From NCBI GenBank assembly GCA_015066445.1, contig SVOK01000011.1, forward strand, positions 1 through 56,545: a stretch of 56,545 nucleotides of DNA. The letters are read 5' to 3'. Position 1 is the first letter of the stretch. The number at the start of each line of letters is the position of its first letter. A program made the translations under genes and the position numbers. The notes beneath the pieces are model-generated. The model did no database searches and was not told where the DNA came from. It saw only the letters and a program-made list of their open reading frames with translations. This DNA is from Oscillospiraceae bacterium (GTDB lineage Bacteria > Bacillota > Clostridia > Oscillospirales > Acutalibacteraceae). Below, one piece after another: positions 33,070 through 42,119 of this stretch.

Positions 33070-34053
33070 TTATTCATAATCTTTCAAATGTGAATACAAA
33101 TCAAGCTCATTTAATTCGATTTCACGGACCTCACGTCCGATTTCAATCATTCTTTCCTCTAACTTATTCCAACGATTTGGATTTTTGGAGTCGAACAACC
33201 AATCAAGGCTTTCTTTACTTCTCCAGGAGTGCCAGGTATAGCAGAATAGTCCGCCCGGATTTTTACGAGCCATTAAGAGCTTATAAAGTACGTTAAGGTT
33301 TTTAAGGCAAAATTCCTCATTAGCATTCGGGTCGTTATAACGGGTCCAGGTGCAAGGAACGTGCCAGATGTAGAAGTTATCTCTGCCCATCATAGCAATA
33401 AGCTCATCAAGATAAGCATCAAAAACATCATAATCAGCGTGGCTGTACCAATCGAAACCAACGTCTGTTAAAAAACGGCAGGAACGGGGGGTGATAACGT
33501 GGTCAAGCATACCGAATTCGGGGTCACCTGCTTTCGGGTGTGTGCCCTCTCTTATCTCATACATTGAGAAAAGTGCCATCTGACGCTTGCCGAATTTTGC
33601 CATATAGCCTGAAAATTCCTCAAAAACATCAACGTCAACGTGGAGCATCGGCTCATCATACTGAAAGCCCGCAATAACATCCCAAAGACCTGCTTTTTTT
33701 GTATCCTCAACTAATTTTTCAATTTCGTCCTTCCAGCCTGCCTTTAGTTGCCAAGACTTTTTACCCTTAATTTCCACCATAACCATCGGGAAATAATAAA
33801 CCCAGGTAACACAGCCTATTTCTTTAATTCTTCTGAGATGGTCGTGGTCACTTCTATCCATACGATAGATATAAAAATTCATATAATCAAGATTTTCCTG
33901 ATAATCGCACATCTCACGGTCATAACCGCTGTGAGCAAAATAGTTGTTATCACGAAAACCTCTGGCATCTCTGCCAGCCTGACCGAAATGATATATGCCA
34001 AAGCCTACTTTATTAGAAGCATACGGCATACCATTTGCTAATGTTTTTTCCAT
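33070..34053 (-). CDS. Unrecognised TIM-barrel-like protein, first of a tandem pair
   Basis: This paralog of the next gene has the same length, start (MEKTLANGMPYA), QYDEP motif at 131-135 and C-terminus (SHLKDYE). Changes cluster at 210-230 (VFDAYLDELIAMMGR against KFNELTDIMIKMMGR) and in positions likely on the surface; the putative acid pair, aromatic and His residues are kept. The genes sit 27 bases apart on one transcript, after two permeases. A separate hairpin (34108-34140) intervenes between the permease gene and this one. Function is inferred only from the cluster. Confidence 0.7.
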   Translation of the reverse strand: MEKTLANGMPYASNKVGFGIYHFGQAGRDARGFRDNNYFAHSGYDREMCDYQENLDYMNFYIYRMDRSDHDHLRRIKEIGCVTWVYYFPMVMVEIKGKKSWQLKAGWKDEIEKLVEDTKKAGLWDVIAGFQYDEPMLHVDVDVFEEFSGYMAKFGKRQMALFSMYEIREGTHPKAGDPEFGMLDHVITPRSCRFLTDVGFDWYSHADYDVFDAYLDELIAMMGRDNFYIWHVPCTWTRYNDPNANEEFCLKNLNVLYKLLMARKNPGGLFCYTWHSWRSKESLDWLFDSKNPNRWNKLEERMIEIGREVREIELNELDLYSHLKDYE

Positions 34054-34107
34054 TTTTAAAACCTGCCTCTCATTAAGCGGAACTTAAAAAATCCCTATAT
34101 AATTTTT

Positions 34108-34140
34108 TTGCACTGCCGAATAATATATTCAGCAGTGCAA
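34108..34140 (-). other. Strong intra-operon stem-loop without a T-tract
   Basis: Stem TTGCACTGC (34108-34116) pairs with GCAGTGCAA (34132-34140), with an inner GAATA/TATTC stem. On the minus strand it is followed by AAAAAAATT rather than T, so it is not a normal intrinsic terminator. It lies between the permease gene and the tandem pair, where a stabilising or processing hairpin would adjust relative mRNA levels. Confidence 0.6.
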
Positions 34141-34152
34141 TATTAAGCGCAA

Positions 34153-35097
34153 TTATTCGCCTGTAAGACCAGAACGCTCAACACCAGCAATAAACTTACG
34201 CTGAAGTGCAACATATACTATGAAGAGAGGTGACAAGCAGACTGTGGTAGCAGCCATTACAACGCCTCTGTGGTACATAACCTGTACTTCATTAGAAATC
34301 TGATTCATAGTATCGCCGCCGGTCATATCATTCTGCATCTGAGCCATCATACTCTGGAGCATTTCAAGCATCTGGGGCAAAAGATACATATCGGCAGATT
34401 TAATATAAATCGAAGGCTCGTAAGCATCGTTAAAGTGCCAAACTATCGAAAGAAGTATACAAACAATAAGAGTAGCGCCTGTGGACGGAAAAACAACCTT
34501 AATAAAGGTTTTGAAACGACCACAACCATCAATCATAGCGGCCTCTTCCAAGGATTTGGGTATTCTTAAGAAGAACTGTCTGAAGAGGAATATGAATATA
34601 CCGCCTCTGAGCCCGAAGCCGAAGAAGGTTGGCAATATCATTGGCATGAATGTGGTATCAAGACCAACATTTGACCAAGTGATATATGACGGAATAATAA
34701 TAGTCTGCGCAGGAACAAGAATAGATAAGATTACTATTCCGAAAAATACGTTCTTTAAAGGGAACTTAAAACGGGCAAAGCCGTAAGCTACTAAAGAACA
34801 GGAAATTACGTGACCCACTGTGCTGATAACGGTAACAAGCAAAGAGTTCCAGCCTGTTTCAAACACTTCAAGTGCCTGCCAAGCCAACGCATAGTTTGAA
34901 AAGGTTGGATCTCTTGGGAACCACTTAACAGTATTGTTAGTTATATCGCTATAGCTCTTGAAAGAGTCTACAATCATACTCAAAAAGGGATACAGGAATA
35001 CAAAAGCCAAACCTGTAAGCAACAAATAAACCACAAGCTTGAAAATTATCGAAGCGGGTTCAATATTTTTTAATGAAGTTGACAGTTTTTTTTCCAA
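34153..35097 (-). CDS. CUT1 sugar ABC transporter permease (MalG-like), pair 2
   Basis: This 314-residue inner membrane subunit has six predicted segments (for example VYLLLTGLAFVFLYPFLSMI and LLVTVISTVGHVISCSLVAYG). The cytoplasmic EAA loop reads EEAAMIDGCGRFKTFIKVVFP and docks the ATPase. The frame opens upstream, but the GGGAGGG site is spaced for a TTG at 35097, before EKKLSTSLKN; a start further up would lie in the previous gene. It is 13 bases after its partner permease. No ATPase is encoded here, so a shared MsmX-type ATPase from elsewhere must power it. Confidence 0.9.
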   Translation of the reverse strand: MEKKLSTSLKNIEPASIIFKLVVYLLLTGLAFVFLYPFLSMIVDSFKSYSDITNNTVKWFPRDPTFSNYALAWQALEVFETGWNSLLVTVISTVGHVISCSLVAYGFARFKFPLKNVFFGIVILSILVPAQTIIIPSYITWSNVGLDTTFMPMILPTFFGFGLRGGIFIFLFRQFFLRIPKSLEEAAMIDGCGRFKTFIKVVFPSTGATLIVCILLSIVWHFNDAYEPSIYIKSADMYLLPQMLEMLQSMMAQMQNDMTGGDTMNQISNEVQVMYHRGVVMAATTVCLSPLFIVYVALQRKFIAGVERSGLTGE

Positions 35098-35110
35098 GTG
35101 TATCCCTCCC

Positions 35111-35992
35111 TTAATCCTTAACCTTGTTAACAAACGGTCGCATAATTGCGAAAATTATCGCAACCAAGAGTATTACAAACAGGAAGAATACCCAGCTCAT
35201 TGCAGCGGAATTTTCCCATTCCTTAAGTGCGAAACCTGTATTCTGAATATGTCTGAACAGCAGGTTATCCGCATTAATGAAGCAGTCAACAGTTGAATAA
35301 ATAAGGTTCATAAGTATTGTGGGAGTGAGCATCGGCAAAGTGATAAGCCAGAACATTTCCCATTCTGTAGCAGAGTCAACACGTGCCGCCTCATAAAGAG
35401 TTGGAGACACGCTCTGCAAACCTGACAGATAAATGATTATCTGAACACCGCACTTCCAAAGTATTGAAGAAATAAGGTTAAGGAAGTCGGTAGCAAAAGC
35501 TGTAAACTCGGCGCCGAAGAAAATCTTTACCTCCATAGGAAGCAATATATTTTGAGCAGCCTCCATAGCTTCGCCCTGAACGCCCTGACCCAAAAGCTGA
35601 GTCATAATAAAACCTGAACCCAAGATAACGGGTAGGAAGAATATTGTTCTGTAAGCTGTTCTGCCTGGGAATTTGCGGTTAAGGAGAATTGCTATGAACA
35701 ATGCAAATACGTTTGTAAGAGGTATCTGCGCCAGCATTTCAGTTGCTGTTGTAGCAAAGTGCTTTACATACCAGGCATCTTCACGGAACATAAACTTATA
35801 ATGCTGGAGTCCTGCCCATTCAATCTCATATTCAGACATATTAAGTACGTTTACAAAGCTTAACTGAATTGAACGGAAAATGGGGAACGCAAAAAACAGA
35901 CAAAAGCCAATTATCCAAGGAGATATGAAGGCTAAGCCGGCAAGCGCATCTCTGCGTTCAGTTATTGTAGGCTTCTTGAACTTCAATTTCAT
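35111..35992 (-). CDS. CUT1 sugar ABC transporter permease (MalF-like), pair 2
   Basis: This 293-residue permease partners the one at 34153. It has an N-terminal anchor (AFISPWIIGFCLFFAFP), six segments and EAA loop YEAARVDSATEWEMFWLITLP. Its ATG overlaps the DUF5696 gene end by 4 bases, tying it to that gene. This pair (35-34 kb) is distinct from the pair at 42-40 kb, giving two CUT1 translocators in one operon. Confidence 0.92.
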   Translation of the reverse strand: MKLKFKKPTITERRDALAGLAFISPWIIGFCLFFAFPIFRSIQLSFVNVLNMSEYEIEWAGLQHYKFMFREDAWYVKHFATTATEMLAQIPLTNVFALFIAILLNRKFPGRTAYRTIFFLPVILGSGFIMTQLLGQGVQGEAMEAAQNILLPMEVKIFFGAEFTAFATDFLNLISSILWKCGVQIIIYLSGLQSVSPTLYEAARVDSATEWEMFWLITLPMLTPTILMNLIYSTVDCFINADNLLFRHIQNTGFALKEWENSAAMSWVFFLFVILLVAIIFAIMRPFVNKVKD

Positions 35993-38214
35993 TGTGCGCT
36001 TCCCCCTTCGATAACAACATAGTTTTCTGACGGAACTTCTACTCCGTTCACGTTAGCTGTCTCATTTCCATAATTGATGTAGATACTGTTGCCGCCCTCA
36101 TAGGTTACGATAACAACATCATCAGAAACAACCTTATGGTCTATCATAGTTTCTTTAGCTGTAAAGCCTAATTTTGTATTAAATTCTTCGATACACTCAT
36201 TAACAGTGCCCATATGCTCCTCATAATCGGTAGCAAAAGCAGTGTCTGCATAAGTGTTCTTGATAAGTTCAGAGGTATTGTAGGTCAAAACGAAGTTGGG
36301 CTGACTTCCGTATTCGATCCACTTTAATTTCTGCTGATCAAAGTCTGCTGACATATTACCTGCAATATTGCCGGTATATGGTATGTAGCCGTGAACTATC
36401 ATCTGATAGAAAGGAATTGAATAAACCATTTTGGTATTTTCGCTTCCCTTTTCGGGCATATCATAAATAGCGTTAACTGTTGACAGCATATAAGCATTAC
36501 CGCCCTGAACAGCAGTCTTCATTTTATTTTCAGCAGCAACCTTAGCTGTTTTAACAAAAGCAAGTGCTGTTTGCGAACGGATAAGTCTACCGCCCTTAGA
36601 ATAGTCATCATAGAGATAATAGCCTGCTTTTTCAAAAGCGATACCATTTGCGTTTACATCTTTGAAGTAAGGAATTCTCTTGTTATTGAATTTCTTTAGC
36701 TCTACTAACGCATTACGCAAATAGCTTTCATAAGCACCGTCTGTTATAGGCAGATTCATCTCATTATAAACTGCCTGACTGTTTGCGTTAAAGCCTACGC
36801 CATCCTTAATAGCAGCAACATAATCTGCTACCATATAGGACTCGATTTTATTATCCTCAAAGTATTTATTAAGTGCAGCCAAATCCTTTTTGCTACCTAA
36901 AATCTTAGCTAGCTTATCACCTGATGGGTTAAGACCGTAGCCACCCTCTTGCCAGCCAAGCATATAAATACGAAGGTTATCTCTCTTATCTTTATCGACA
37001 GCTTCTATGATTTTTTTGGTCTCATCAAAGGTGGTTAATGCTTTAAGGCTGGTATCCATACCCGAGTTACCCTTAGTAGCCATTACTATCTGAAGGTTTG
37101 CCTTAACATCATCATTGTTGCCTGAACTCTTATTAAGAAGACCCTTGCGAAGCATAAACTCCCTTATAACAGAAGCCATATCACCGTAAGTGATATTACG
37201 GGTTGAATTTTGAATGAAGAAATACTGAATACCGTAATCTCCTGCTGACAAATCCTTTTCAACCTGTGTTATCTCAACATCGGTAGGAGATATGAACGAA
37301 TAGGATTTACGATACATACAGGAAGCCACCATACGGTTGTAACCTGTAGCAGAAAATGCAGGCTGCAAGGTTGCATAAGCATTTTCGTCACCCTCGGTTA
37401 CATAAGAGACAACGCCTGTTTTACCGTCAGTAATACCGTATGCCGGAAGCATTACGTTTTGCTGACCCTGATTTATACGTTCATCTATCTCATCAAGATC
37501 AAATGAGTTCTGGAAATAGAAGAAGGTTGAAAGAGGAGTTGTGTCACCCGAAACACCGAACTTATAGAGAGAGCCACTTCCGTCGGGATAAACAACAAAA
37601 CCGTCTTCATTGTTTTTTACAGCGCCCATCATCGGGAACAGGGTGATACTTGTTATACCGTAAATATCCTTTTCCTTGATAGATTTAACCGGTATGCGGG
37701 CTTTAAGACCGCCCTCATTAAGCCAAACCTCTATAGTAAAGGTTATTCCGTAATCAGCAAAGGTGAGCTCTAAAGCTATACCGTTTTCCAAAGCCTTTTC
37801 CTTGATATCAACGGTAGTAGAGGTGGTATCAAAAACATCCTCTAAGCCCTTAAAGTCGGTATAACCAACCTGACAGAGCCTATACATTGATTTATCAAGC
37901 TCAAGGTCACCCTCAGAGGTATAGAATGCAGCGCTTGTACCGCTTGTAAAAACCACATTAGAAACAGTATCAATAACATTAAAAGTATTGCTATCACGCT
38001 GGTAAGTGAGCTTTTTACCGTCAACCTCACCTAAAGTAATGATATTTTCGGAAGAAAGAACTGTATCTGTATACTTTGGTGTATCAGTAACCTTAGTTTC
38101 CAATAGTGAATAGTCAACTGATTTTTTAGGTATTATAATCCATACAGCAAGGGCAGCTATGGCTACAACGAGCACTAATGCGGTTATAATAACAATTTTT
38201 GTTTTTTGTTTCAT
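35989..38214 (-). CDS. DUF5696-domain protein
   Basis: This 741-residue protein has a short cytosolic N-terminus, one signal-anchor helix (IVIITALVLVVAIAALAVWIII) and a large extracellular part. It carries the DUF5696 signature with GFVVYPDGSGSLYKFG, LPAYGITDGKTGVVSYVTEGDENA and, near the end, VVIVTYEGGNSIYINYG. A central barrel-like region includes MLGWQEGGYGLNPSGDKL. DUF5696 genes occur in Firmicutes beside YIP1 proteins and CUT1 permeases; the molecular role is not established. The gene is 17 bases after the YIP1 gene and overlaps the next permease by 4 bases. Confidence 0.82.
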   Translation of the reverse strand: MKQKTKIVIITALVLVVAIAALAVWIIIPKKSVDYSLLETKVTDTPKYTDTVLSSENIITLGEVDGKKLTYQRDSNTFNVIDTVSNVVFTSGTSAAFYTSEGDLELDKSMYRLCQVGYTDFKGLEDVFDTTSTTVDIKEKALENGIALELTFADYGITFTIEVWLNEGGLKARIPVKSIKEKDIYGITSITLFPMMGAVKNNEDGFVVYPDGSGSLYKFGVSGDTTPLSTFFYFQNSFDLDEIDERINQGQQNVMLPAYGITDGKTGVVSYVTEGDENAYATLQPAFSATGYNRMVASCMYRKSYSFISPTDVEITQVEKDLSAGDYGIQYFFIQNSTRNITYGDMASVIREFMLRKGLLNKSSGNNDDVKANLQIVMATKGNSGMDTSLKALTTFDETKKIIEAVDKDKRDNLRIYMLGWQEGGYGLNPSGDKLAKILGSKKDLAALNKYFEDNKIESYMVADYVAAIKDGVGFNANSQAVYNEMNLPITDGAYESYLRNALVELKKFNNKRIPYFKDVNANGIAFEKAGYYLYDDYSKGGRLIRSQTALAFVKTAKVAAENKMKTAVQGGNAYMLSTVNAIYDMPEKGSENTKMVYSIPFYQMIVHGYIPYTGNIAGNMSADFDQQKLKWIEYGSQPNFVLTYNTSELIKNTYADTAFATDYEEHMGTVNECIEEFNTKLGFTAKETMIDHKVVSDDVVIVTYEGGNSIYINYGNETANVNGVEVPSENYVVIEGGSAQ

Positions 38215-38231
38215 TTATGCCACCCTTTCTG

Positions 38232-38852
38232 TTATTTAAATAAGAAATCTTTTTCTGACCACAGTTCCTGTGCAAACAAGAATATCTGTGAATCCAATGC
38301 AAATGCAAGTAAAAGAACGACTACTATAAGGAACATTGCAATAACAATTATTATTGTAAAGAATATTGACTTCCAGAAAGAAATATTATTCGCTTCCTTA
38401 AAGGTGATGTAGAGCAAAAGAATTACCCAAGCCCACATAATCGTACTTAACGCAGAATAGAAGCCTTTTTCGGATGCTGCCAATACCTGAGAAAGAATAA
38501 TCATAATAGGTCGTATTACGATTACAGGTACCATACTGTAAGCACTGAGCAGTATTGTTTCCTTAAAGGTTGACTCTCCGCCCATTATAGTCATAAAAGC
38601 ATAACAAGCAAATGCCCATAAAATAACGATTAAAACCTCGGAGCCAACCTCAAGAAAAAGGTTAGCATTTTTCGGTTGAGTTGAAGAAACAGTATAGTTA
38701 ACTGTGTAAACCGAAAGAATTCTGAGAAATGCACACAGAACGAAAGGAAGAACCATTGCTAAAAAAGGAATTTCTTTACGCTTTCTTTTAATAAGCGTTA
38801 CCATTTCCAAAGGATGAAAAAGCATCATAAAAGCGCCTTTAATCCACCACAT
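38232..38852 (-). CDS. YIP1-family membrane protein
   Basis: This 206-residue membrane protein has five predicted helices (for example FLAMVLPFVLCAFLRILSVY, VLIVILWAFACYAFMTIMGG, ILLSAYSMVPVIVIRPIMII). GESTFKETILLSAYSMVP is the conserved YIP1 loop. Bacterial YIP1 proteins commonly accompany DUF5696 and sugar permeases; function is unknown, perhaps holding the complex. It lies 3 bases from the NHL-repeat gene and 17 from DUF5696. Confidence 0.82.
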   Translation of the reverse strand: MWWIKGAFMMLFHPLEMVTLIKRKRKEIPFLAMVLPFVLCAFLRILSVYTVNYTVSSTQPKNANLFLEVGSEVLIVILWAFACYAFMTIMGGESTFKETILLSAYSMVPVIVIRPIMIILSQVLAASEKGFYSALSTIMWAWVILLLYITFKEANNISFWKSIFFTIIIVIAMFLIVVVLLLAFALDSQIFLFAQELWSEKDFLFK

Positions 38853-38855
38853 ATA

Positions 38856-40295
38856 TTAATGCACTCCCTTTCCGCCCCACAACTCTTGTCTGAGCTTTTT
38901 GATAAAGTTGCGGCTAAGCTTAATAAGTATAATAATAACAGCAAATACAACAACTACTACAGCAACAACTATACCGAAATGCTCTTGGAAAAGGTTGTAT
39001 CTGAGCTTTTCAAAAACCTTACCGTAGTTTTCCTGATCTTCACCCTGATAGAACTCTTCTTTAGCAGATTCGTAATCTCCGTTCTTATATTCTATCTTAC
39101 CAATCATCTGACGTGCTAAGGTATAATTTGAATTCTTCTTTCTTACATCTTTCCATAATTCATAAGCCTCATCGTACTTACCGTCTTCAAAAAGCGAAAT
39201 TGCATTATGGATAGTTAATGTGAACTCTGTCGGCTCAAAAACCTGAACTCTACCGAGAGCGGAGTCAAGCGTTACGAGCTTATCGTCTTCACCGATTACA
39301 ATAGAGCTTATAATGTTGAAAACAGATTTACCGTCACCCTTACCGCCGAAAGCACCCAAAAGGTTACCCTCGCTATCATACTGATAAATACAGCCTGTGT
39401 TCTGCTCGGAAACAAATATAATTCCAAAGCTGTTTACTGCAATGTCAGTAAAAATCGGAGTGGTTTTAGCGCCGTTGCTGTCATAAATGGATTCACCGTA
39501 ATCACCGGTAGGATAGATATTACTTCCTACTGTGTTGATTACGCTTATACGCTGATCATCTGCAAGACCTACAGCATAAAGTCTGCCATCATCAGCGAGA
39601 CAGAAGTTAGCATAAGAATCAGGCTCACGCTTTACCATCTGCATCTTCTGCTTCTCGGTAGCAAATTTACGGTAAATATAATCCCATAAATCAAAGCCTA
39701 CCTTATTGTCGCCAACATAACCCTTAAAGTTATTTAAAGCGTCAATTGTCATAAACTGTTTACCCTGAATAACATATATAAAGTTACTTACTTCATCAAA
39801 CGCAACTTTTGAAGGTGAGAAATACTCAACATCGTAAAGAAGGTCAGATTCAGGCTTCACAAAGCTTTCAAGGTAATTGAATTCACTATCCAAGTGGATA
39901 ATACGTCCGTTTCCTGAGTCGGCAATATAAATATCGCCATGCTCGTCAGCAGAAACGCCTGTTGGTGAAGAAAGAGATGTACCGTCAGCCTCTTCGATTT
40001 CAGCCAGAACATTAAACGAAGTATCAAGCTTTAAAACACGGTTATTACCTGTATCGGCAATATAATAAAAGCCTTTTTTATCATAGAACAAATCCTGAGG
40101 GTCGCTTAATTTTTTAGTATCAGTACCCTTGAATTCTGATATAACAGCCTCATTCTCAAAGAGGGTTGGAACAGTTATATGTTTATCATCATCAAGTATA
40201 TAGCTGTTACTTACAGGCATAATAGCCGAAGAAGGCACTGCAAAGCACATCGCAAGTACTAAAACTGCAATTAATAAGCTAATAGCTCTTTTCAT
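38856..40295 (-). CDS. NHL-repeat beta-propeller membrane-anchored protein
   Basis: This 479-residue exported protein has a signal peptide (MKRAISLLIAVLVLAMCFAVPSSA). NHL-type propeller blades follow: DPQDLFYDKKGFYYIADTGN, SSPTGVSADEHGDIYIADSG, then NSFGIIFVSEQNTGCIYQYD. A TPR-like helical segment at about 383-435 (FEDGKYDEAYELWKDV, NGDYESAKEEFYQGED) comes before a C-terminal helix (FGIVVAVVVVVFAVIIILI) that anchors it, with a basic tail inside. Such proteins could bind glycan or protein partners at the cell surface. It lies 12 bases after a permease gene in the same operon. Confidence 0.85.
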   Translation of the reverse strand: MKRAISLLIAVLVLAMCFAVPSSAIMPVSNSYILDDDKHITVPTLFENEAVISEFKGTDTKKLSDPQDLFYDKKGFYYIADTGNNRVLKLDTSFNVLAEIEEADGTSLSSPTGVSADEHGDIYIADSGNGRIIHLDSEFNYLESFVKPESDLLYDVEYFSPSKVAFDEVSNFIYVIQGKQFMTIDALNNFKGYVGDNKVGFDLWDYIYRKFATEKQKMQMVKREPDSYANFCLADDGRLYAVGLADDQRISVINTVGSNIYPTGDYGESIYDSNGAKTTPIFTDIAVNSFGIIFVSEQNTGCIYQYDSEGNLLGAFGGKGDGKSVFNIISSIVIGEDDKLVTLDSALGRVQVFEPTEFTLTIHNAISLFEDGKYDEAYELWKDVRKKNSNYTLARQMIGKIEYKNGDYESAKEEFYQGEDQENYGKVFEKLRYNLFQEHFGIVVAVVVVVFAVIIILIKLSRNFIKKLRQELWGGKGVH

Positions 40296-40307
40296 ACAAT
40301 GTCCTCC

Positions 40308-41189
40308 TTACTTAATACCTGAGTGCGCCATAGTAGCAATTACTCGACGCTGCATGAGTGTGTAAATGATTATTGTTGGCAACAAAGTTATAAGTGTTGC
40401 AGCTGCCATAGCACCTGCTCTTGTAAGAGCAGCACCACTACCGATAGAAGAAACTGCCAAAGGCAAGGTTCTCATTGAAGTATCAGTAATGTATACCATA
40501 GGAGCAAAGGAGTCGTTCCAGCTTGCTGTGAACGAGAACACAACCAAGGTACTGCAAGCAGGCTTCATGAATGGGAATACTATTTTACTGAATATCTGCC
40601 ATTCATTAGCACCGTCAAGTCGGGCAGCTTCAAGCAAAGCGTTTGGCAACTGATCACAGAACTGCTTTACAAAGAAGAAACCGAACGAGCCTGCAACCTT
40701 AGGTATTATAAGTGCCCAATATGTATCCATAAGACCGAGGTTATTAACAACCAGATAGTTAGGAATGGTGTTAAGTGTAGTCGGGAACATAAGGGTTGCA
40801 ACTATAACGGAGAATATCAGATTTTTGCAAGGCAAATCAAGCTTTACAAGACTGTATGCACCGATAGAAGAAACGAAAATTGTTAGTAAAACGGTAACTA
40901 CCGAAACAAATACACTGTTTACAACATAGCGCAAGAACGGAACCGAGCTACTTCCTGTTGCAAACAACAAATCTCGGAAGTTGTTTAGCGTGGGATTCTT
41001 AACAAAGAACTGGGGTGGGAAGCGTAACAGCTCATCCAAAGGCTTGAAGGCTGTACAAATTACATACACAAGAGGTAATGCTGTAAAGCAAACGAAAGCT
41101 AATACGAACAAGTAAACCAAAACTCTTGATGTAGATATTTTAATATGCAGTTTTCCAAAACGGATATGAAAACCTTTTCTAACTCTCAT
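40308..41189 (-). CDS. CUT1 sugar ABC transporter permease (MalG-like), pair 1
   Basis: This 293-residue permease has six membrane helices. Its EAA loop is LEAARLDGANEWQIFSKIVFP. The long N-terminus (MRVRKGFHIRFGKLHIKISTS) precedes the first helix VYLFVLAFVCFTALPLVYVI. It is 18 bases after its partner and belongs with the solute-binding protein upstream. Confidence 0.93.
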   Translation of the reverse strand: MRVRKGFHIRFGKLHIKISTSRVLVYLFVLAFVCFTALPLVYVICTAFKPLDELLRFPPQFFVKNPTLNNFRDLLFATGSSSVPFLRYVVNSVFVSVVTVLLTIFVSSIGAYSLVKLDLPCKNLIFSVIVATLMFPTTLNTIPNYLVVNNLGLMDTYWALIIPKVAGSFGFFFVKQFCDQLPNALLEAARLDGANEWQIFSKIVFPFMKPACSTLVVFSFTASWNDSFAPMVYITDTSMRTLPLAVSSIGSGAALTRAGAMAAATLITLLPTIIIYTLMQRRVIATMAHSGIK

Positions 41190-41207
41190 AATTTCCTCCC
41201 CTTCCCT

Positions 41208-42119
41208 TTATTCGTCTTTGCTGGACAGTAAGAATGATACCAAACGTCCGAACAAGAATGTGATAAGGAACAAAATAACTGTTACAGCCGAAGCGTAACC
41301 CATTTCGTACCTCTGGAACGCATAGTCGTAAATATGCGCAACCATCGTATGACCTGCATAGTTAGGTGTCGGGAAGCCTGCGAAGGATGTGATAATATCG
41401 AATACGCCGAATGAACCCGAAATTGTATTAATAGCACCGAAAAGAAGCTGAGGCTTCATCTGGGGCAGAGTGATGTAATAAAGCTCTGCAAATCTGCCCT
41501 TGATACCATCGATAGCGCCTGCTTCATAAAGCTCTTGGTTAACGTTCTGCAAACCTGCCATAAATACAAGGAAGCCCGTACCCATACCCATCCAGACCTG
41601 AATGAAAATACATACCGGAAGAATAAGGTCAACGTCCTGATTCCAAAGTATCGGTGAATCTATAAGACCCAAACGCATAAGAGCGTTATTTATAAGACCG
41701 TAGCTATCTGACGAGAAGAAATAAAGCCAGATAACACTCATTGCCGCACCACTTGTTAGCGAAGGAGCATAGAAAGCAAGAGCGAAAGCAGTTCTGCCCT
41801 TTAAATCGTTAAGTACCCAAGCCATAATAAACGACATAATATAACTTATAGGACCTGCGATACAAGCGAATACTAAGGTGTTTTTAAGTGACAAAAGAAA
41901 GATTTCGTCGTTAAGGAATAACTGCTTGTAGTTATTGAAGCCAACAAAATCCTTACGGTTTAAAAGGTCAAAGTTTGTTACACTGTAAAGTGCGGACTGC
42001 ACAACAGGAGCCAAAGTAAACAAACAGAACAGAACAAAGAACGGGAGGAAGAAAAGTATAGCAAGAGTTCTGCTACTTAATGAACGATCTTTCTTTATTG
42101 CTAAAGATTTGGTTTTCAT
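41208..42119 (-). CDS. CUT1 sugar ABC transporter permease (MalF-like), pair 1
   Basis: This 303-residue permease has an N-terminal helix (AILFFLPFFVLFCLFTLAPV) and an EAA loop YEAGAIDGIKGRFAELYYITLP. It starts inside the solute-binding gene stop (TAATG), with the ribosome binding site GGAGGAG in the last codons of that gene. This is the most direct partner of the binding protein. Confidence 0.93.
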   Translation of the reverse strand: MKTKSLAIKKDRSLSSRTLAILFFLPFFVLFCLFTLAPVVQSALYSVTNFDLLNRKDFVGFNNYKQLFLNDEIFLLSLKNTLVFACIAGPISYIMSFIMAWVLNDLKGRTAFALAFYAPSLTSGAAMSVIWLYFFSSDSYGLINNALMRLGLIDSPILWNQDVDLILPVCIFIQVWMGMGTGFLVFMAGLQNVNQELYEAGAIDGIKGRFAELYYITLPQMKPQLLFGAINTISGSFGVFDIITSFAGFPTPNYAGHTMVAHIYDYAFQRYEMGYASAVTVILFLITFLFGRLVSFLLSSKDE

